The notes under the pieces: generated by a model
Database searches by the model: none
What the model saw: the letters and a program-made list of their open reading frames with translations, nothing else
Told to the model about the DNA's origin: nothing
Shown: piece after piece, positions 37,656 to 45,681 of the stretch
Numbering within the stretch: the first letter of the stretch is position 1
Layout of the letters: every line of letters begins with the position of its first letter
Source of the DNA: Thioflexithrix psekupsensis
Lineage (GTDB): Bacteria > Pseudomonadota > Gammaproteobacteria > Beggiatoales > Beggiatoaceae
Assembly (NCBI RefSeq): GCF_002149925.1
Contig: NZ_MSLT01000023.1
Location: forward strand, 806,001 to 870,000
Length of the DNA stretch: 64,000 bases
Direction of reading: 5' to 3'
Position numbers and translations under genes: made by a program

Positions 37656-39094
37656 CCCCACTGCAACTGGCAACGGAATCCTTACTGATTCCCAGCGAAT
37701 TAGATCAAGAATCCCTCACGCATCTGCTCGACGATTTGAAGCGTGGCCGGGTGGATTATGCCGATCTTTATTTTCAACACAGCCAACAAGAATCTTGGGG
37801 CTTAGAAGAAGGACTCATAAAAACCTGTCACACAAGCTGGGATCGGGGAGTCGGCGTACGCGCCAATATAGGCGATAAAACCGGTTTTGCTTACAGCGAT
37901 GATTTACAATTTTCTACTTTGCGACAAGCCGCACGAGCCGCACAGTCTATTGCCTACCACGGACAATCCTTATCACCAGCGGTATCTGGGCGAATTTTGC
38001 CCGTAACCGCCTATTATTATCCAGATAATCCTTTGACCGGCTTTAGTTCAACAGAAAAAGTGGCGTGGTTGACCCGTTTGGATCAGTTGGCACGCGACAG
38101 CGATCCGCGTATTAAACAAGTGTCTATCAATCTTCACGGCAGTTATAAAATAATTCTGATCATGGCGACGGATGGCACCTTGCAAGCAGATGTACAACCG
38201 CTAGTGCGGCTCAATGTCAGTGTCATTGCAGAATCAAAAGGTCGGCGCGAACAAGGCGGAAGCGGCGGCGGCGCACGAACAGATTACGGCTATTTTTTCG
38301 ATCAACAACGCGCCGAAACTTACGTTCAAGAGGCTGTAAAACGTGCTTTAACCCATTTAGAAGCCATTGATGCGCCCGCCGGAGAATGGCCGGTGGTATT
38401 GGGTGCGGGTTGGCCGGGGGTTTTGCTGCACGAAGCGGTGGGACATGGCTTAGAAGCGGACGGTAATCGTAAGGGAACATCGGCTTTTGCGGGGCGTTTA
38501 GGGCAAAAAGTGGCTTCTCCGCTGTGTACAGTGGTGGATAACGGCACATTAACCCAACGGCGTGGCAGTCTCAACATCGACGACGAAGGCACGCCCACGC
38601 AATGCACTACCTTGATTGAAAACGGCATTTTAACCGCCTATATGCAAGATAAGTTGAACGCCCGCTTAATGGGAACAATCAGCACAGGAAATGGTCGCCG
38701 TCAATCTTACGCCCATCCGCCCTTACCCCGCATGACTAATACGTATTTATTAGCCGGCCAAACACCGCCCGAAGACATTATTGCTTCGGTCAACAAAGGC
38801 TTATACGCGGTCAATTTTGGTGGAGGACAAGTGGACACGGTATCGGGAAAATTTGTATTTTCTGCCACCGAAGCATATTTGATTGAAAATGGACGCATCA
38901 CCGCCCCCGTAAAAGGAGCAACACTGATCGGTAACGGTTTAGAAACCCTAAACCGAATCAGTATGGTTGGCAATGATCTTGCGTTGGACGGTGGCGTTGG
39001 CACATGTGGCAAGGAAGGACAACAAATTCCCGTCGGGGTCGGTCAACCGACTTTGCGCATCGATCAATTGACAATAGGGGGAACACGCACGTGA
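37640..39094 (+). CDS. tldD: metalloprotease TldD
   Basis: A zinc protease that, with TldE (PmbA), degrades unfolded peptides and processes some modified peptides such as microcin B17 and the CcdA antitoxin. The 484 residues carry the metal motif HEAVGHGLEADGNRKGTSAF (HExxxH at about residue 262) and the C-terminal GKEGQQIPVGVGQPTLRI. It overlaps the nitrilase gene by 16 bp and ends shortly before the FGE-domain gene. The tldE partner is not in this window. Confidence 0.94.
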   Translation: MSSPLTPLQLATESLLIPSELDQESLTHLLDDLKRGRVDYADLYFQHSQQESWGLEEGLIKTCHTSWDRGVGVRANIGDKTGFAYSDDLQFSTLRQAARAAQSIAYHGQSLSPAVSGRILPVTAYYYPDNPLTGFSSTEKVAWLTRLDQLARDSDPRIKQVSINLHGSYKIILIMATDGTLQADVQPLVRLNVSVIAESKGRREQGGSGGGARTDYGYFFDQQRAETYVQEAVKRALTHLEAIDAPAGEWPVVLGAGWPGVLLHEAVGHGLEADGNRKGTSAFAGRLGQKVASPLCTVVDNGTLTQRRGSLNIDDEGTPTQCTTLIENGILTAYMQDKLNARLMGTISTGNGRRQSYAHPPLPRMTNTYLLAGQTPPEDIIASVNKGLYAVNFGGGQVDTVSGKFVFSATEAYLIENGRITAPVKGATLIGNGLETLNRISMVGNDLALDGGVGTCGKEGQQIPVGVGQPTLRIDQLTIGGTRT

Positions 39095-39236
39095 AAAATG
39101 CCCACTCCCCCCAAAATATCATGTGAATCGTTAAAATGTAAGCCTTAAATAGACCAACCGAAGCCCTTACTTTTCATAAAGTGAATCACGTTGGTTTTAC
39201 TTTGAATTTCCAGTAACCCATTGCGAGAGAACGATT

Positions 39237-40841
39237 GTGTCTTCGATAACTCAAGCGAAAGCTGAAGCGCAAAAGCTGATTAAACGGTACAACAAACTAC
39301 AAGCCGAAGCCAAAACAGCGGATGCGGCTGAGGCTGCACGTAAAGCGGCTGAAGCAGAGAAATTAGTCTCGCAAATTAGTGCGTTGCAATCTGCCATTAC
39401 CAAATTACAAGCCAAAGATCGACAACAGACCACGCCCGTACCTAATCGAGCCGCCTCCCCTGATTTGTCTGCGGTTAAAAAACCGTTAAGCCCGCCCGTC
39501 ACAGGCAACACTGACGATTTATCGCCAGAAGACTTGCGTCGAGCCAGCGAAGAAAAAGCGATGTTAGAATCGCGGATTGCCCGCATTGAGTCCGCACAGC
39601 AACGCACCCGCGCCCAAATTGAACAACTCTCCAGAGCCAAACAAGAATTAGCACGCCTAAAACAAGAAGCTGAACAAAGTGCCGCTAAAGAACGTCGCGC
39701 TAACGATGAAAAATTACAGCAAGAATTGGCGAAATTAATCGAAAAGAAAGAAGCCGAACAAGAACAATTACGCAAAGAAATGGAAGCTGTCCGTAAACAG
39801 GCGGAAAAAGATGCTGAATTATTAAAATTACAACGCGATTCAGCCCGCGCCATTATGGAGAAACAAAAACAAATTGAACGCGAGAAATTGCTCAGTCAAT
39901 CTCGCGCCAAAGGAAAGAAAATAGCAGTGATTTTAGCCGTTGTGGTGCTGCTGGTGGGGGGAGGTGTGAGTGCGGTTATGTTTACTCCCATTTTGCAGAT
40001 TCTGTTACCCAGCGACAAGCCTGCACCCAGTACACAGAATACTAATGAATCCACCGAATCCGTGCCACAACAAGCCGCAGACCCCACTCCTCCTCCTCCT
40101 GCTCCTGTAAGGGCATTGGGCGAATTCCAAGATCGACTGCGTTCTGGCGGGACAGGCCCTACCATGGTACGTTTACCCGCAGGGACGTTTATGATGGGTA
40201 TTCGGGCGGGTTTGCCGTATCCAACAGAACAGCCGCAACACCAAGTGAGTCTTAACCAATTTGCGATTAGCAAATATGAAGTGACTTTTGCGGATTATGA
40301 CCGTTTTGCGCGAGCGACAGGGCGAGAATTACCCGATGATCGCAGTTGGGGGCGTAGTAATCGTCCTGTGATCAATGTCACTTGGGACGATGCCACCGAG
40401 TATGCCAAGTGGCTGTCTGAAGAAAGCGGTAAACAATACCGTTTACCCACCGAACGCGAATGGGAATATGCCGCGAAAGCCGGAACAGATAGCCTCTATT
40501 GGTGGGGATCAGAAATCGGTCAAAACAACGCCAATTGTGCCATTTGTGGCAGCCAATGGGCAGGACGCTCTACTGCTCCCGTCGGTAGTTTTCAACCCAA
40601 TGCGTTTGGATTACATGACGTGATTGGTAACGTGCAAGAATGGACGTTGGACTGTTTCCGTCCGAATTACACTGGCGCGCCGCCATTCGGTGCGTGGGAA
40701 GGCGGAGATTGTTCAAAACGCATGGTACGCAGCAGTTCTTACCGCAGTTTTCAAGGCAAAAACCGCACAACCCAACGCGAAGATTTCCCCCCCAAACGTA
40801 AGTCAGATACCATCGGTTTTCGTGTGGTCAGAGTGGAATAA
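39237..40841 (+). CDS. membrane-anchored formylglycine-generating-enzyme-domain protein
   Basis: 534 residues. A charged coiled coil at about 1-225 (Ala/Glu/Lys/Gln-rich heptads) precedes one membrane helix at about 228-255 (IAVILAVVVLLVGGGVSAVMF). A Pro/Ser/Thr-rich linker follows, then an FGE/SUMF1-type domain from about 300 to the end. Domain marks are MVRLPAGTFMMG, ISKYEVTFADYDRFARATG, RPVINVTWDDATEYAKWLS, YRLPTEREWEYAA, GLHDVIGNVQEWTLD and IGFRVVR. Sulfatase-modifying FGEs use two active-site cysteines near the C-terminus; here that region has one Cys (GGDCSKRMVRS) and SSSYRSF, so it is probably a non-modifying member used for binding or signalling. GTG start after gagagaacgatt. Confidence 0.75.
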   Translation: MSSITQAKAEAQKLIKRYNKLQAEAKTADAAEAARKAAEAEKLVSQISALQSAITKLQAKDRQQTTPVPNRAASPDLSAVKKPLSPPVTGNTDDLSPEDLRRASEEKAMLESRIARIESAQQRTRAQIEQLSRAKQELARLKQEAEQSAAKERRANDEKLQQELAKLIEKKEAEQEQLRKEMEAVRKQAEKDAELLKLQRDSARAIMEKQKQIEREKLLSQSRAKGKKIAVILAVVVLLVGGGVSAVMFTPILQILLPSDKPAPSTQNTNESTESVPQQAADPTPPPPAPVRALGEFQDRLRSGGTGPTMVRLPAGTFMMGIRAGLPYPTEQPQHQVSLNQFAISKYEVTFADYDRFARATGRELPDDRSWGRSNRPVINVTWDDATEYAKWLSEESGKQYRLPTEREWEYAAKAGTDSLYWWGSEIGQNNANCAICGSQWAGRSTAPVGSFQPNAFGLHDVIGNVQEWTLDCFRPNYTGAPPFGAWEGGDCSKRMVRSSSYRSFQGKNRTTQREDFPPKRKSDTIGFRVVRVE

Positions 40842-40890
40842 AACCAGCTTATATTCAGACAACATCCCCTTCTCATTCTGCAAACTTTAC

Positions 40891-40923
40891 TTGCCGTTGT
40901 CCCGAATTTTTCGGCAACGGCAA
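40891..40923 (+). terminator. terminator after the FGE-domain gene
   Basis: Outer arms ttgccgttg (40891-40899) and caacggcaa (40915-40923) plus inner ccgaa/ttcgg make a bulged GC-rich hairpin followed by atttaattt. It lies 50 bp after the stop and before the PfkB gene. Confidence 0.7.
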
Positions 40924-40966
40924 ATTTAATTTAAAATGACAATGTTTAATTTACGGAGTATATAAA

Positions 40967-41905
40967 GTGTCAGCATTAATTTGTGGTTCATTTGCATTTG
41001 ATACAATTATGTTATTTAAAGATCAATTTAAAAGACACATTTTGCCAGAGCAAGTGCATATTTTAAATGTTTCGTTTTTGGTGCCAGAATTGCGGCGGGA
41101 ATTTGGTGGATGTTCGGGGAATATTGCTTATAACTTAAAATTACTCGGCGGCAATCCACTGCCTATGGCTACGGTGGGGATTGATTTTGATCCGTATTTG
41201 CGTTGGATGAATCGCTGGGAGATTTCTACAACCCATGTGAAAGTGATCGACGACACTTACACCGCCCAAGCCTTTATCACTACGGATTTAGACGACAATC
41301 AGATCACGGCTTTTCACCCTGGAGCCATGAGTTTTGCCCATTTGAACCGCATTAGTGACACTACAGGAGTGACAATAGGGATAGTTTCTCCTGACGGGCG
41401 TGATGGTATGTTGGAACATGCTACCCAATTTGTTGATGCGAATATTCCTTTTATTTTTGATCCCGGTCAAGGTTTACCGATGTTTAATGGTGATGAATTG
41501 ACGCGATTTATTGAGCAAGCCACTTGGGTCACTGTCAATGATTACGAATGGGAATTGATGTTAGATCGTACCGGATTAAGCATTGAAAAGGTCTTAGAAC
41601 GCGGAGTTAAAGCCTTAATCATCACCAAAGCCGCTTCAGGCTCATTAATTTACACCGCAGAAAAAACCTATACCATTCCCCCCGCCAAAGTCACTCAATT
41701 ATTAGACCCCACTGGCTGTGGTGATGCCTTTCGTGGTGGGATTTTATTTGGCTTAATGAACGGCATGGATTGGGAGACGACGGGGCGCATTGCTTCGCTT
41801 ATGGGCGCAATTAAAATCGCCAGTTATGGCACACAAAATCATCATCCCAGCTTAGATGAAATCAAGGCCTTATTTAAAACCCATTTTGGCTATGATTTTA
41901 CTTGA
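40967..41905 (+). CDS. PfkB family carbohydrate/nucleoside kinase
   Basis: A 312-residue ribokinase-fold kinase. The N-terminus has GSFAFDTIM and the GGCSGNIAYNLKLLGG substrate segment (PfkB signature 1 region). The C-terminus has DPTGCGDAFRGGILFGLM, the anion hole and catalytic Asp. The pattern resembles adenosine-kinase-like or sugar-kinase members; the substrate is not clear. GTG start with tttacggagtatataaa upstream. It ends 6 bp before the first Rpn-like gene but shows no functional link to it. Confidence 0.85.
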   Translation: MSALICGSFAFDTIMLFKDQFKRHILPEQVHILNVSFLVPELRREFGGCSGNIAYNLKLLGGNPLPMATVGIDFDPYLRWMNRWEISTTHVKVIDDTYTAQAFITTDLDDNQITAFHPGAMSFAHLNRISDTTGVTIGIVSPDGRDGMLEHATQFVDANIPFIFDPGQGLPMFNGDELTRFIEQATWVTVNDYEWELMLDRTGLSIEKVLERGVKALIITKAASGSLIYTAEKTYTIPPAKVTQLLDPTGCGDAFRGGILFGLMNGMDWETTGRIASLMGAIKIASYGTQNHHPSLDEIKALFKTHFGYDFT

Positions 41906-41911
41906 TGAAAA

Positions 41912-42820
41912 ATGAGCAGGATTAATTGGCATCGGGTGTTTGGTTTAACTTTAATTGATTTTTTTCTGGATTCAGAATATGAAGTGATTTTAGAGAAGGA
42001 ACTCACGGCTAAAAAGCAATTTCTGGATATTGCGATTATCAAACGTAAAGAAGGTAAAGCCATTACAGAATTGCCAGAAGGTTTAGAAGAATTGGCCGCG
42101 CACAATCTTATTACTTATAAATCCATGCAAGAATCGCTTAATACATGGGCAATTGATGAGTTAATAGGACATTATGTCAATTATCGCAAACAAGAAAGCC
42201 AATCACTTCATCATTTGATTCCTGTTGAGAAAATTAAGTTATTTGCCATTTGTACCCGTTATCCCAAAAGTTTAGAACAGTCGGGGTTAAAGCTGGAGCA
42301 ACAGCAAAATGCCGTTTTCAACCTCACCTATGGCAGTCATCAAATTAAAGTACTGGTTTTGAGCAAGATGCCCAAAGCGCAGCGCAATGCAATTTGGCAA
42401 TTATTCAGTGGTACAGGTGAGGGATTTGTCTACGGTGGTCAAAACTACAATTGGCACTCCAGACAAGATAAGGCTATACTTAACCAACTCTATGAATTTT
42501 ATAAACAAAAAGGAGCTGTTATGCCTTACACAATGGATGATTTTGTACGAGACTATGTCAGTGAAAATCTGCATGTCCTCTCTGCCGATGAAGTGTTGAA
42601 ACGCTATTCATCTGATGAGGTGTTGGGACACTATTCACCTGATGAGGTATTAAAGCAGTATTCATCTGATGAAGTATTGAAACACTATTCGCCTGATGAG
42701 GTATTAAAGCAATATTCATCTGATGAAGTATTGAAACACTATTCACCTGATGAAGTGCTAAAGCAATATTCACCAGAGACCATCAAAGCCTTTTTAGAAA
42801 AATTGGAGAAAAAAGGATAG
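41912..42820 (+). CDS. Rpn-like protein, copy 1 (seven DEVL repeats)
   Basis: 302 residues. The N-terminal part (about 1-195) has a PD-(D/E)XK-like layout (Glu30, LDIAII with Asp39, ITYKS with Lys70), then the family segment WAIDELIGHYVNYRKQ. The C-terminal part from Met204 has MPYTMDDFVRDYVSENLHVLSADEVL followed by 9-residue units Y-S-(P/S)-D-E-V-L-K-x: seven DEVL units, then SPETIKAFLEKLEKKG. This matches the architecture of Rpn (recombination-promoting nuclease) proteins, whose tails carry LSPEERL-type repeats. Similarity to Rpn is by pattern, not by search, and nuclease activity is inferred; the usual Glu of E-x-K is not obvious. Weak ribosome binding site. Confidence 0.7.
   Translation: MSRINWHRVFGLTLIDFFLDSEYEVILEKELTAKKQFLDIAIIKRKEGKAITELPEGLEELAAHNLITYKSMQESLNTWAIDELIGHYVNYRKQESQSLHHLIPVEKIKLFAICTRYPKSLEQSGLKLEQQQNAVFNLTYGSHQIKVLVLSKMPKAQRNAIWQLFSGTGEGFVYGGQNYNWHSRQDKAILNQLYEFYKQKGAVMPYTMDDFVRDYVSENLHVLSADEVLKRYSSDEVLGHYSPDEVLKQYSSDEVLKHYSPDEVLKQYSSDEVLKHYSPDEVLKQYSPETIKAFLEKLEKKG
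42521..42820 (+). CDS. intragenic C-terminal protein, copy 1 (RpnS-like)
   Basis: An in-frame internal start: AAGGAG (42510-42515), a 5-nt spacer, then ATG at 42521, which is Met204 of the full-length gene. The product would be 99 residues (MPYTMDDFVRDYV...), consisting only of the helical domain and DEVL repeats. In known Rpn genes the separately translated C-terminal domain blocks the full-length toxin. The internal site is stronger than the site for the full-length gene, so expression of the short form is plausible. Confidence 0.6.
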   Translation: MPYTMDDFVRDYVSENLHVLSADEVLKRYSSDEVLGHYSPDEVLKQYSSDEVLKHYSPDEVLKQYSSDEVLKHYSPDEVLKQYSPETIKAFLEKLEKKG

Positions 42821-42856
42821 CCAAATTGTGTTAAGGAATTCCGCAATGGGGTGTAA

Positions 42857-43684
42857 ATGAGCAGGATTAATTGGCATCGGGTGTTTGGTTTAACTTTAAT
42901 TGATTTTTTTCTGGATTCAGAATATGAAGTGATTTTAGAGAAGGAACTCACGGCTAAAAAGCAATTTCTGGATATTGCGATTATCAAACGTAAAGAAGGT
43001 AAAGCCATTACAGAATTGCCAGAAGGTTTAGAAGAATTGGCCGCGCACAATCTTATTACTTATAAATCCATGCAAGAATCGCTTAATACATGGGCAATTG
43101 ATGAGTTAATAGGACATTATGTCAATTATCGCAAACAAGAAAGCCAATCACTTCATCATTTGATTCCTGTTGAGAAAATTAAGTTATTTGCCATTTGTAC
43201 CCGTTATCCCAAAAGTTTAGAACAGTCGGGGTTAAAGCTGGAGCAACAGCAAAATGCCGTTTTCAACCTCACCTATGGCAGTCATCAAATTAAGGTACTG
43301 GTTTTGAGCAAGATGCCCAAAGCGCAGCGCAATGCAATTTGGCAACTATTCAGTGGTACAGGTGAGGGATTTGTCTACGGTGGTCAAAACTACAATTGGC
43401 ACTCCAGACAAGATAAGGCTATACTTAACCAACTCTATGAATTTTATAAACAAAAAGGAGCTGTTATGCCTTACACAATGGATGATTTTGTACGAGACTA
43501 TGTCAGTGAAAATCTGCATGTCCTCTCTGCCGATGAAGTGCTGAAACACTATTCACCTGATGAAGTATTAAAGCAATACTCATCTGATGAAGTATTGAAA
43601 CACTATTCGCCTGATGAGGTATTAAAACAGTATTCACCAGAGACCATCAAAGCCTTTTTAGAAAAACTGGAGAAAAAAGGATAG
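42857..43684 (+). CDS. Rpn-like protein, copy 2 (four DEVL repeats)
   Basis: 275 residues. Residues 1-226 are the same as in copy 1 apart from synonymous changes. It has only four DEVL units before SPETIKAFLEKLEKKG, 27 residues (81 bp) fewer than copy 1. The upstream spacer supplies aaggaattccgcaatggggtgtaaATG, with GGGG 7 nt before the start. Domain interpretation as for copy 1: PD-(D/E)XK-like nuclease part, then the repeat-bearing tail. Confidence 0.7.
   Translation: MSRINWHRVFGLTLIDFFLDSEYEVILEKELTAKKQFLDIAIIKRKEGKAITELPEGLEELAAHNLITYKSMQESLNTWAIDELIGHYVNYRKQESQSLHHLIPVEKIKLFAICTRYPKSLEQSGLKLEQQQNAVFNLTYGSHQIKVLVLSKMPKAQRNAIWQLFSGTGEGFVYGGQNYNWHSRQDKAILNQLYEFYKQKGAVMPYTMDDFVRDYVSENLHVLSADEVLKHYSPDEVLKQYSSDEVLKHYSPDEVLKQYSPETIKAFLEKLEKKG
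43466..43684 (+). CDS. intragenic C-terminal protein, copy 2 (RpnS-like)
   Basis: The same internal aaggag-ctgtt-ATG start as copy 1, at Met204 of the long frame. The product is 72 residues with four DEVL units. If long and short forms pair through the repeat helix, this shorter tail may recognise its own long form better than those of the other copies. Confidence 0.6.
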   Translation: MPYTMDDFVRDYVSENLHVLSADEVLKHYSPDEVLKQYSSDEVLKHYSPDEVLKQYSPETIKAFLEKLEKKG

Positions 43685-43720
43685 CCAAATTGTGTTAAGG
43701 AATTCCGCAATGGGGTGTAA

Positions 43721-44575
43721 ATGAGCAGGATTAATTGGCATCGGGTGTTTGGTTTAACTTTAATTGATTTTTTTCTGGATTCAGAATATGAAGTGATTTT
43801 AGAGAAGGAACTCACGGCTAAAAAGCAATTTCTGGATATTGCGATTATCAAACGTAAAGAAGGTAAAGCCATTACAGAATTGCCAGAAGGTTTAGAAGAA
43901 TTGGCCGCGCACAATCTTATTACTTATAAATCCATGCAAGAATCGCTTAATACATGGGCAATTGATGAGTTAATAGGACATTATGTCAATTATCGCAAAC
44001 AAGAAAGCCAATCACTTCATCATTTGATTCCTGTTGAGAAAATTAAGTTATTTGCCATGTGTACCCGTTATCCCAAAAGTTTAGAACAGTCGGGGTTAAA
44101 GCTGGAGCAACAGCAAAATGCCGTTTTCAACCTCACCTATGGCAGTCATCAAATTAAGGTACTGGTTTTGAGCAAGATGCCCAAAGCACAGCGTAATGCA
44201 ATTTGGCAATTATTCAGTGGTACAGGTGAGGGATTTGTCTACGGTGGTCAAAACTACAATTGGCACTCCAGACAAGATAAGGCTATACTTAACCAACTCT
44301 ATGAATTTTATAAACAAAAAGGAGCTGTTATGCCTTACACAATGGATGATTTTGTACGAGACTATGTCAGTGAAAATCTGCATGTCCTCTCTGCCGATGA
44401 AGTGTTGAAACGCTATTCGCCTGATGAGGTGTTGGGACACTATTCGCCTGATGAGGTATTAAAGCAATATTCATCTGATGAAGTATTGAAACACTATTCG
44501 CCTGATGAAGTGCTAAAGCAATATTCACCAGAGACCATCAAAGCCTTTTTAGAAAAACTGGAGAAAAAAGGATAG
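43721..44575 (+). CDS. Rpn-like protein, copy 3 (five DEVL repeats)
   Basis: 284 residues. The N-terminal part differs from copies 1 and 2 by one residue (Ile113 to Met) and a few synonymous changes. It has five DEVL units before the common SPETIKAFLEKLEKKG end, one more than copy 2 and two fewer than copy 1. The unit order shares the LGHY variant with copy 1. It is followed by the truncated fourth unit and an IS1-type element. Confidence 0.7.
   Translation: MSRINWHRVFGLTLIDFFLDSEYEVILEKELTAKKQFLDIAIIKRKEGKAITELPEGLEELAAHNLITYKSMQESLNTWAIDELIGHYVNYRKQESQSLHHLIPVEKIKLFAMCTRYPKSLEQSGLKLEQQQNAVFNLTYGSHQIKVLVLSKMPKAQRNAIWQLFSGTGEGFVYGGQNYNWHSRQDKAILNQLYEFYKQKGAVMPYTMDDFVRDYVSENLHVLSADEVLKRYSPDEVLGHYSPDEVLKQYSSDEVLKHYSPDEVLKQYSPETIKAFLEKLEKKG
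44330..44575 (+). CDS. intragenic C-terminal protein, copy 3 (RpnS-like)
   Basis: The internal ribosome binding site (aaaaaggagctgtt) and ATG at 44330 are fully conserved with the other copies. The product is 81 residues with five DEVL units. Conservation among copies this recent is not by itself evidence of selection. Confidence 0.6.
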   Translation: MPYTMDDFVRDYVSENLHVLSADEVLKRYSPDEVLGHYSPDEVLKQYSSDEVLKHYSPDEVLKQYSPETIKAFLEKLEKKG

Positions 44576-44587
44576 CCAAATTGTGTT

Positions 44588-44613
44588 ATTGGCATCGGGT
44601 TTGGTTTAACTTT
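44588..44613 (+). pseudogene. remnant of a fourth Rpn-like copy
   Basis: attggcatcggg and tttggtttaacttt match codons 5-14 of the Rpn-like gene with a 2-bp deletion. The start codon and spacer are missing: the text jumps from gtgtta of the spacer to attggc of the gene. The IS element is inserted just after it. Confidence 0.75.
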
Positions 44614-44616
44614 TTT

Positions 44617-45433
44617 GGTAGTCCTAGCCAAGTAGTGATATGAATAAAATTATCCCAAATCTAACGATTCGTTATAATGGTGAATAAAGTGCCAAATTGC
44701 TCCGATGTGATTTTCTAATTTTTTAGAGAAAGATAGCGTTTCTCTGACCAGACGAGAAATACGCTGCCTCAGAGTGCAATTAAGACGCTCAACAAGGTTG
44801 GTTAAACCTGTTTGTTTGCCAACAGCATGATGGCGTTTACTAGGAAAAACAGATTGATAGGACTGCCAAAAATCAGTATACGAAACAGCACACTGCCGAT
44901 ACACTGGCGGAAGAGATTTCCACAACTTTTGCGCCGCGGCTTCATCTCGTTTACCCACATAAGCTCCTACAATTTCACGGGTTTCTATATCTAAGGCAAG
45001 CCATATCCACTGTTTATTTTTCTTGTTTTGGACAAAAGATCACATCTCATCACACTGTAGGGTAAGCCGCCGTTTAGATTTTTTTTTACATGGACTTCGC
45101 GTGGGGTTTGTTCATATTTTTTATTGACGTATCTTTGTAACCAACTGGCTGATACGCCCGTTACCCGACCAATAGCGGCTAAAGACAGCCGTTCAAGAAG
45201 CAATTTATCAATCAGTTCTACCGTCGTTTGAGGAATAGGCTGATTGGTGTTCTGCGGATTTTCCACAAACTGACGACCACAGTCTTTACAGGCATATTTT
45301 TGCTTTCCGCTATTAATACTTCCATTCTTTACAATCGCTTGGGATTGGCAACGGGGACATTTCATTCACTTTTCCTCTTTATCTCTATAAAAATGGATAT
45401 TATACCATTTATCACCACCTAGAGGGGACTACC
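44617..45433 (-). mobile_element. IS1-family insertion sequence (817 bp)
   Basis: Imperfect terminal inverted repeats of about 24 bp start ggtagtcc at both ends (44617 inward, and 45433 inward on the minus strand). An 8-bp direct repeat, actttttt, flanks the element (44609-44616 and 45434-45441), the target-site duplication size typical of IS1. Inside is an IS1-type transposase region on the minus strand. The transposase is interrupted, so the copy is probably inactive unless helped in trans. The element lies in what would have been the loop of an imperfect ggtttggtt/aaccaaaac inverted repeat. Confidence 0.9.
44650..45365 (-). pseudogene. IS1-family transposase, nonsense-mutated
   Basis: InsA part: zinc-finger CPRCQSQAIVKNG...CKDCGRQFVENP and an HTH (SLAAIGRVTGVSASWLQRYV), from an ATG at 45365. 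At a run of nine A (45079-45087, minus strand) a -1 shift leads into the catalytic frame, as in the programmed frameshift of this family. After the shift the frame reads KRRLTLQCDEM, then TGA at 45040-45042 where the family has Trp (CDEMWSF), then SFVQNKKNKQWIWLALDIETREIVGAYVGKRDEAAA and the rest (TDFW, LVERLNCTLRQR, LSFSKKLENHIGAIW). A single G-to-A change explains the stop. The DDE residues are otherwise present. Confidence 0.85.
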
Positions 45434-45500
45434 ACTTTTTTTACGAAAAACCAAAACAACCCCATTCTATACCAAAATTAAGTCATTCATAAAATTTTTC

Positions 45501-45626
45501 TGTCAGAATCAGAATTTACAGAATTTTAGGATTTTCAGAATTAAAGAATAAAAAATCTGTTTAAAATAAACGACTTGTAAGAATAAATTTTGAAAATTCT
45601 TGTGTCTGCAAATTTTGATTCTGACA
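45501..45626. repeat. ~125-bp palindromic dispersed repeat, copy 2
   Basis: It starts tgtcagaatcagaattta and ends gattctgaca, with imperfect pairing over about 45 bp per side. Read on the minus strand it aligns along its full length with the copy at 14322-14446, including the central caagtcgtttatttt. It is the main content of the gap between the IS element and the kinase gene; the rest of that gap shows nothing else. It may terminate the kinase transcript, whose stop is 56 bp away. Confidence 0.8.
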
Positions 45627-45681
45627 AAATAAGGATTCTACGAACCCTATCTTTTTGGTATATTTCTATTCATTCTGACCA

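Larger units (their letters stand above)
41912..44613 (+). repeat. tandem gene array: three Rpn-like copies and a remnant
   Basis: Units start at 41912, 42857 and 43721. Unit lengths of 945 and 864 bp differ by 81 bp, exactly three 27-bp C-terminal repeats. Coding parts are nearly identical and the 36-bp spacers after copies 1 and 2 (ending gcaatggggtgtaa) are the same. After copy 3 the spacer breaks off and a 26-bp piece of the gene start remains (44588-44613), so a fourth unit was lost. The near-absence of synonymous change points to recent duplication or gene conversion. Confidence 0.95.

Noticed and set aside
42558-42773. CRISPR-like short direct repeats at the end of the Rpn-like genes
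   Set aside because: The 27-bp units are directly adjacent with no spacers and encode the DEVL repeat in frame. No cas genes are nearby.
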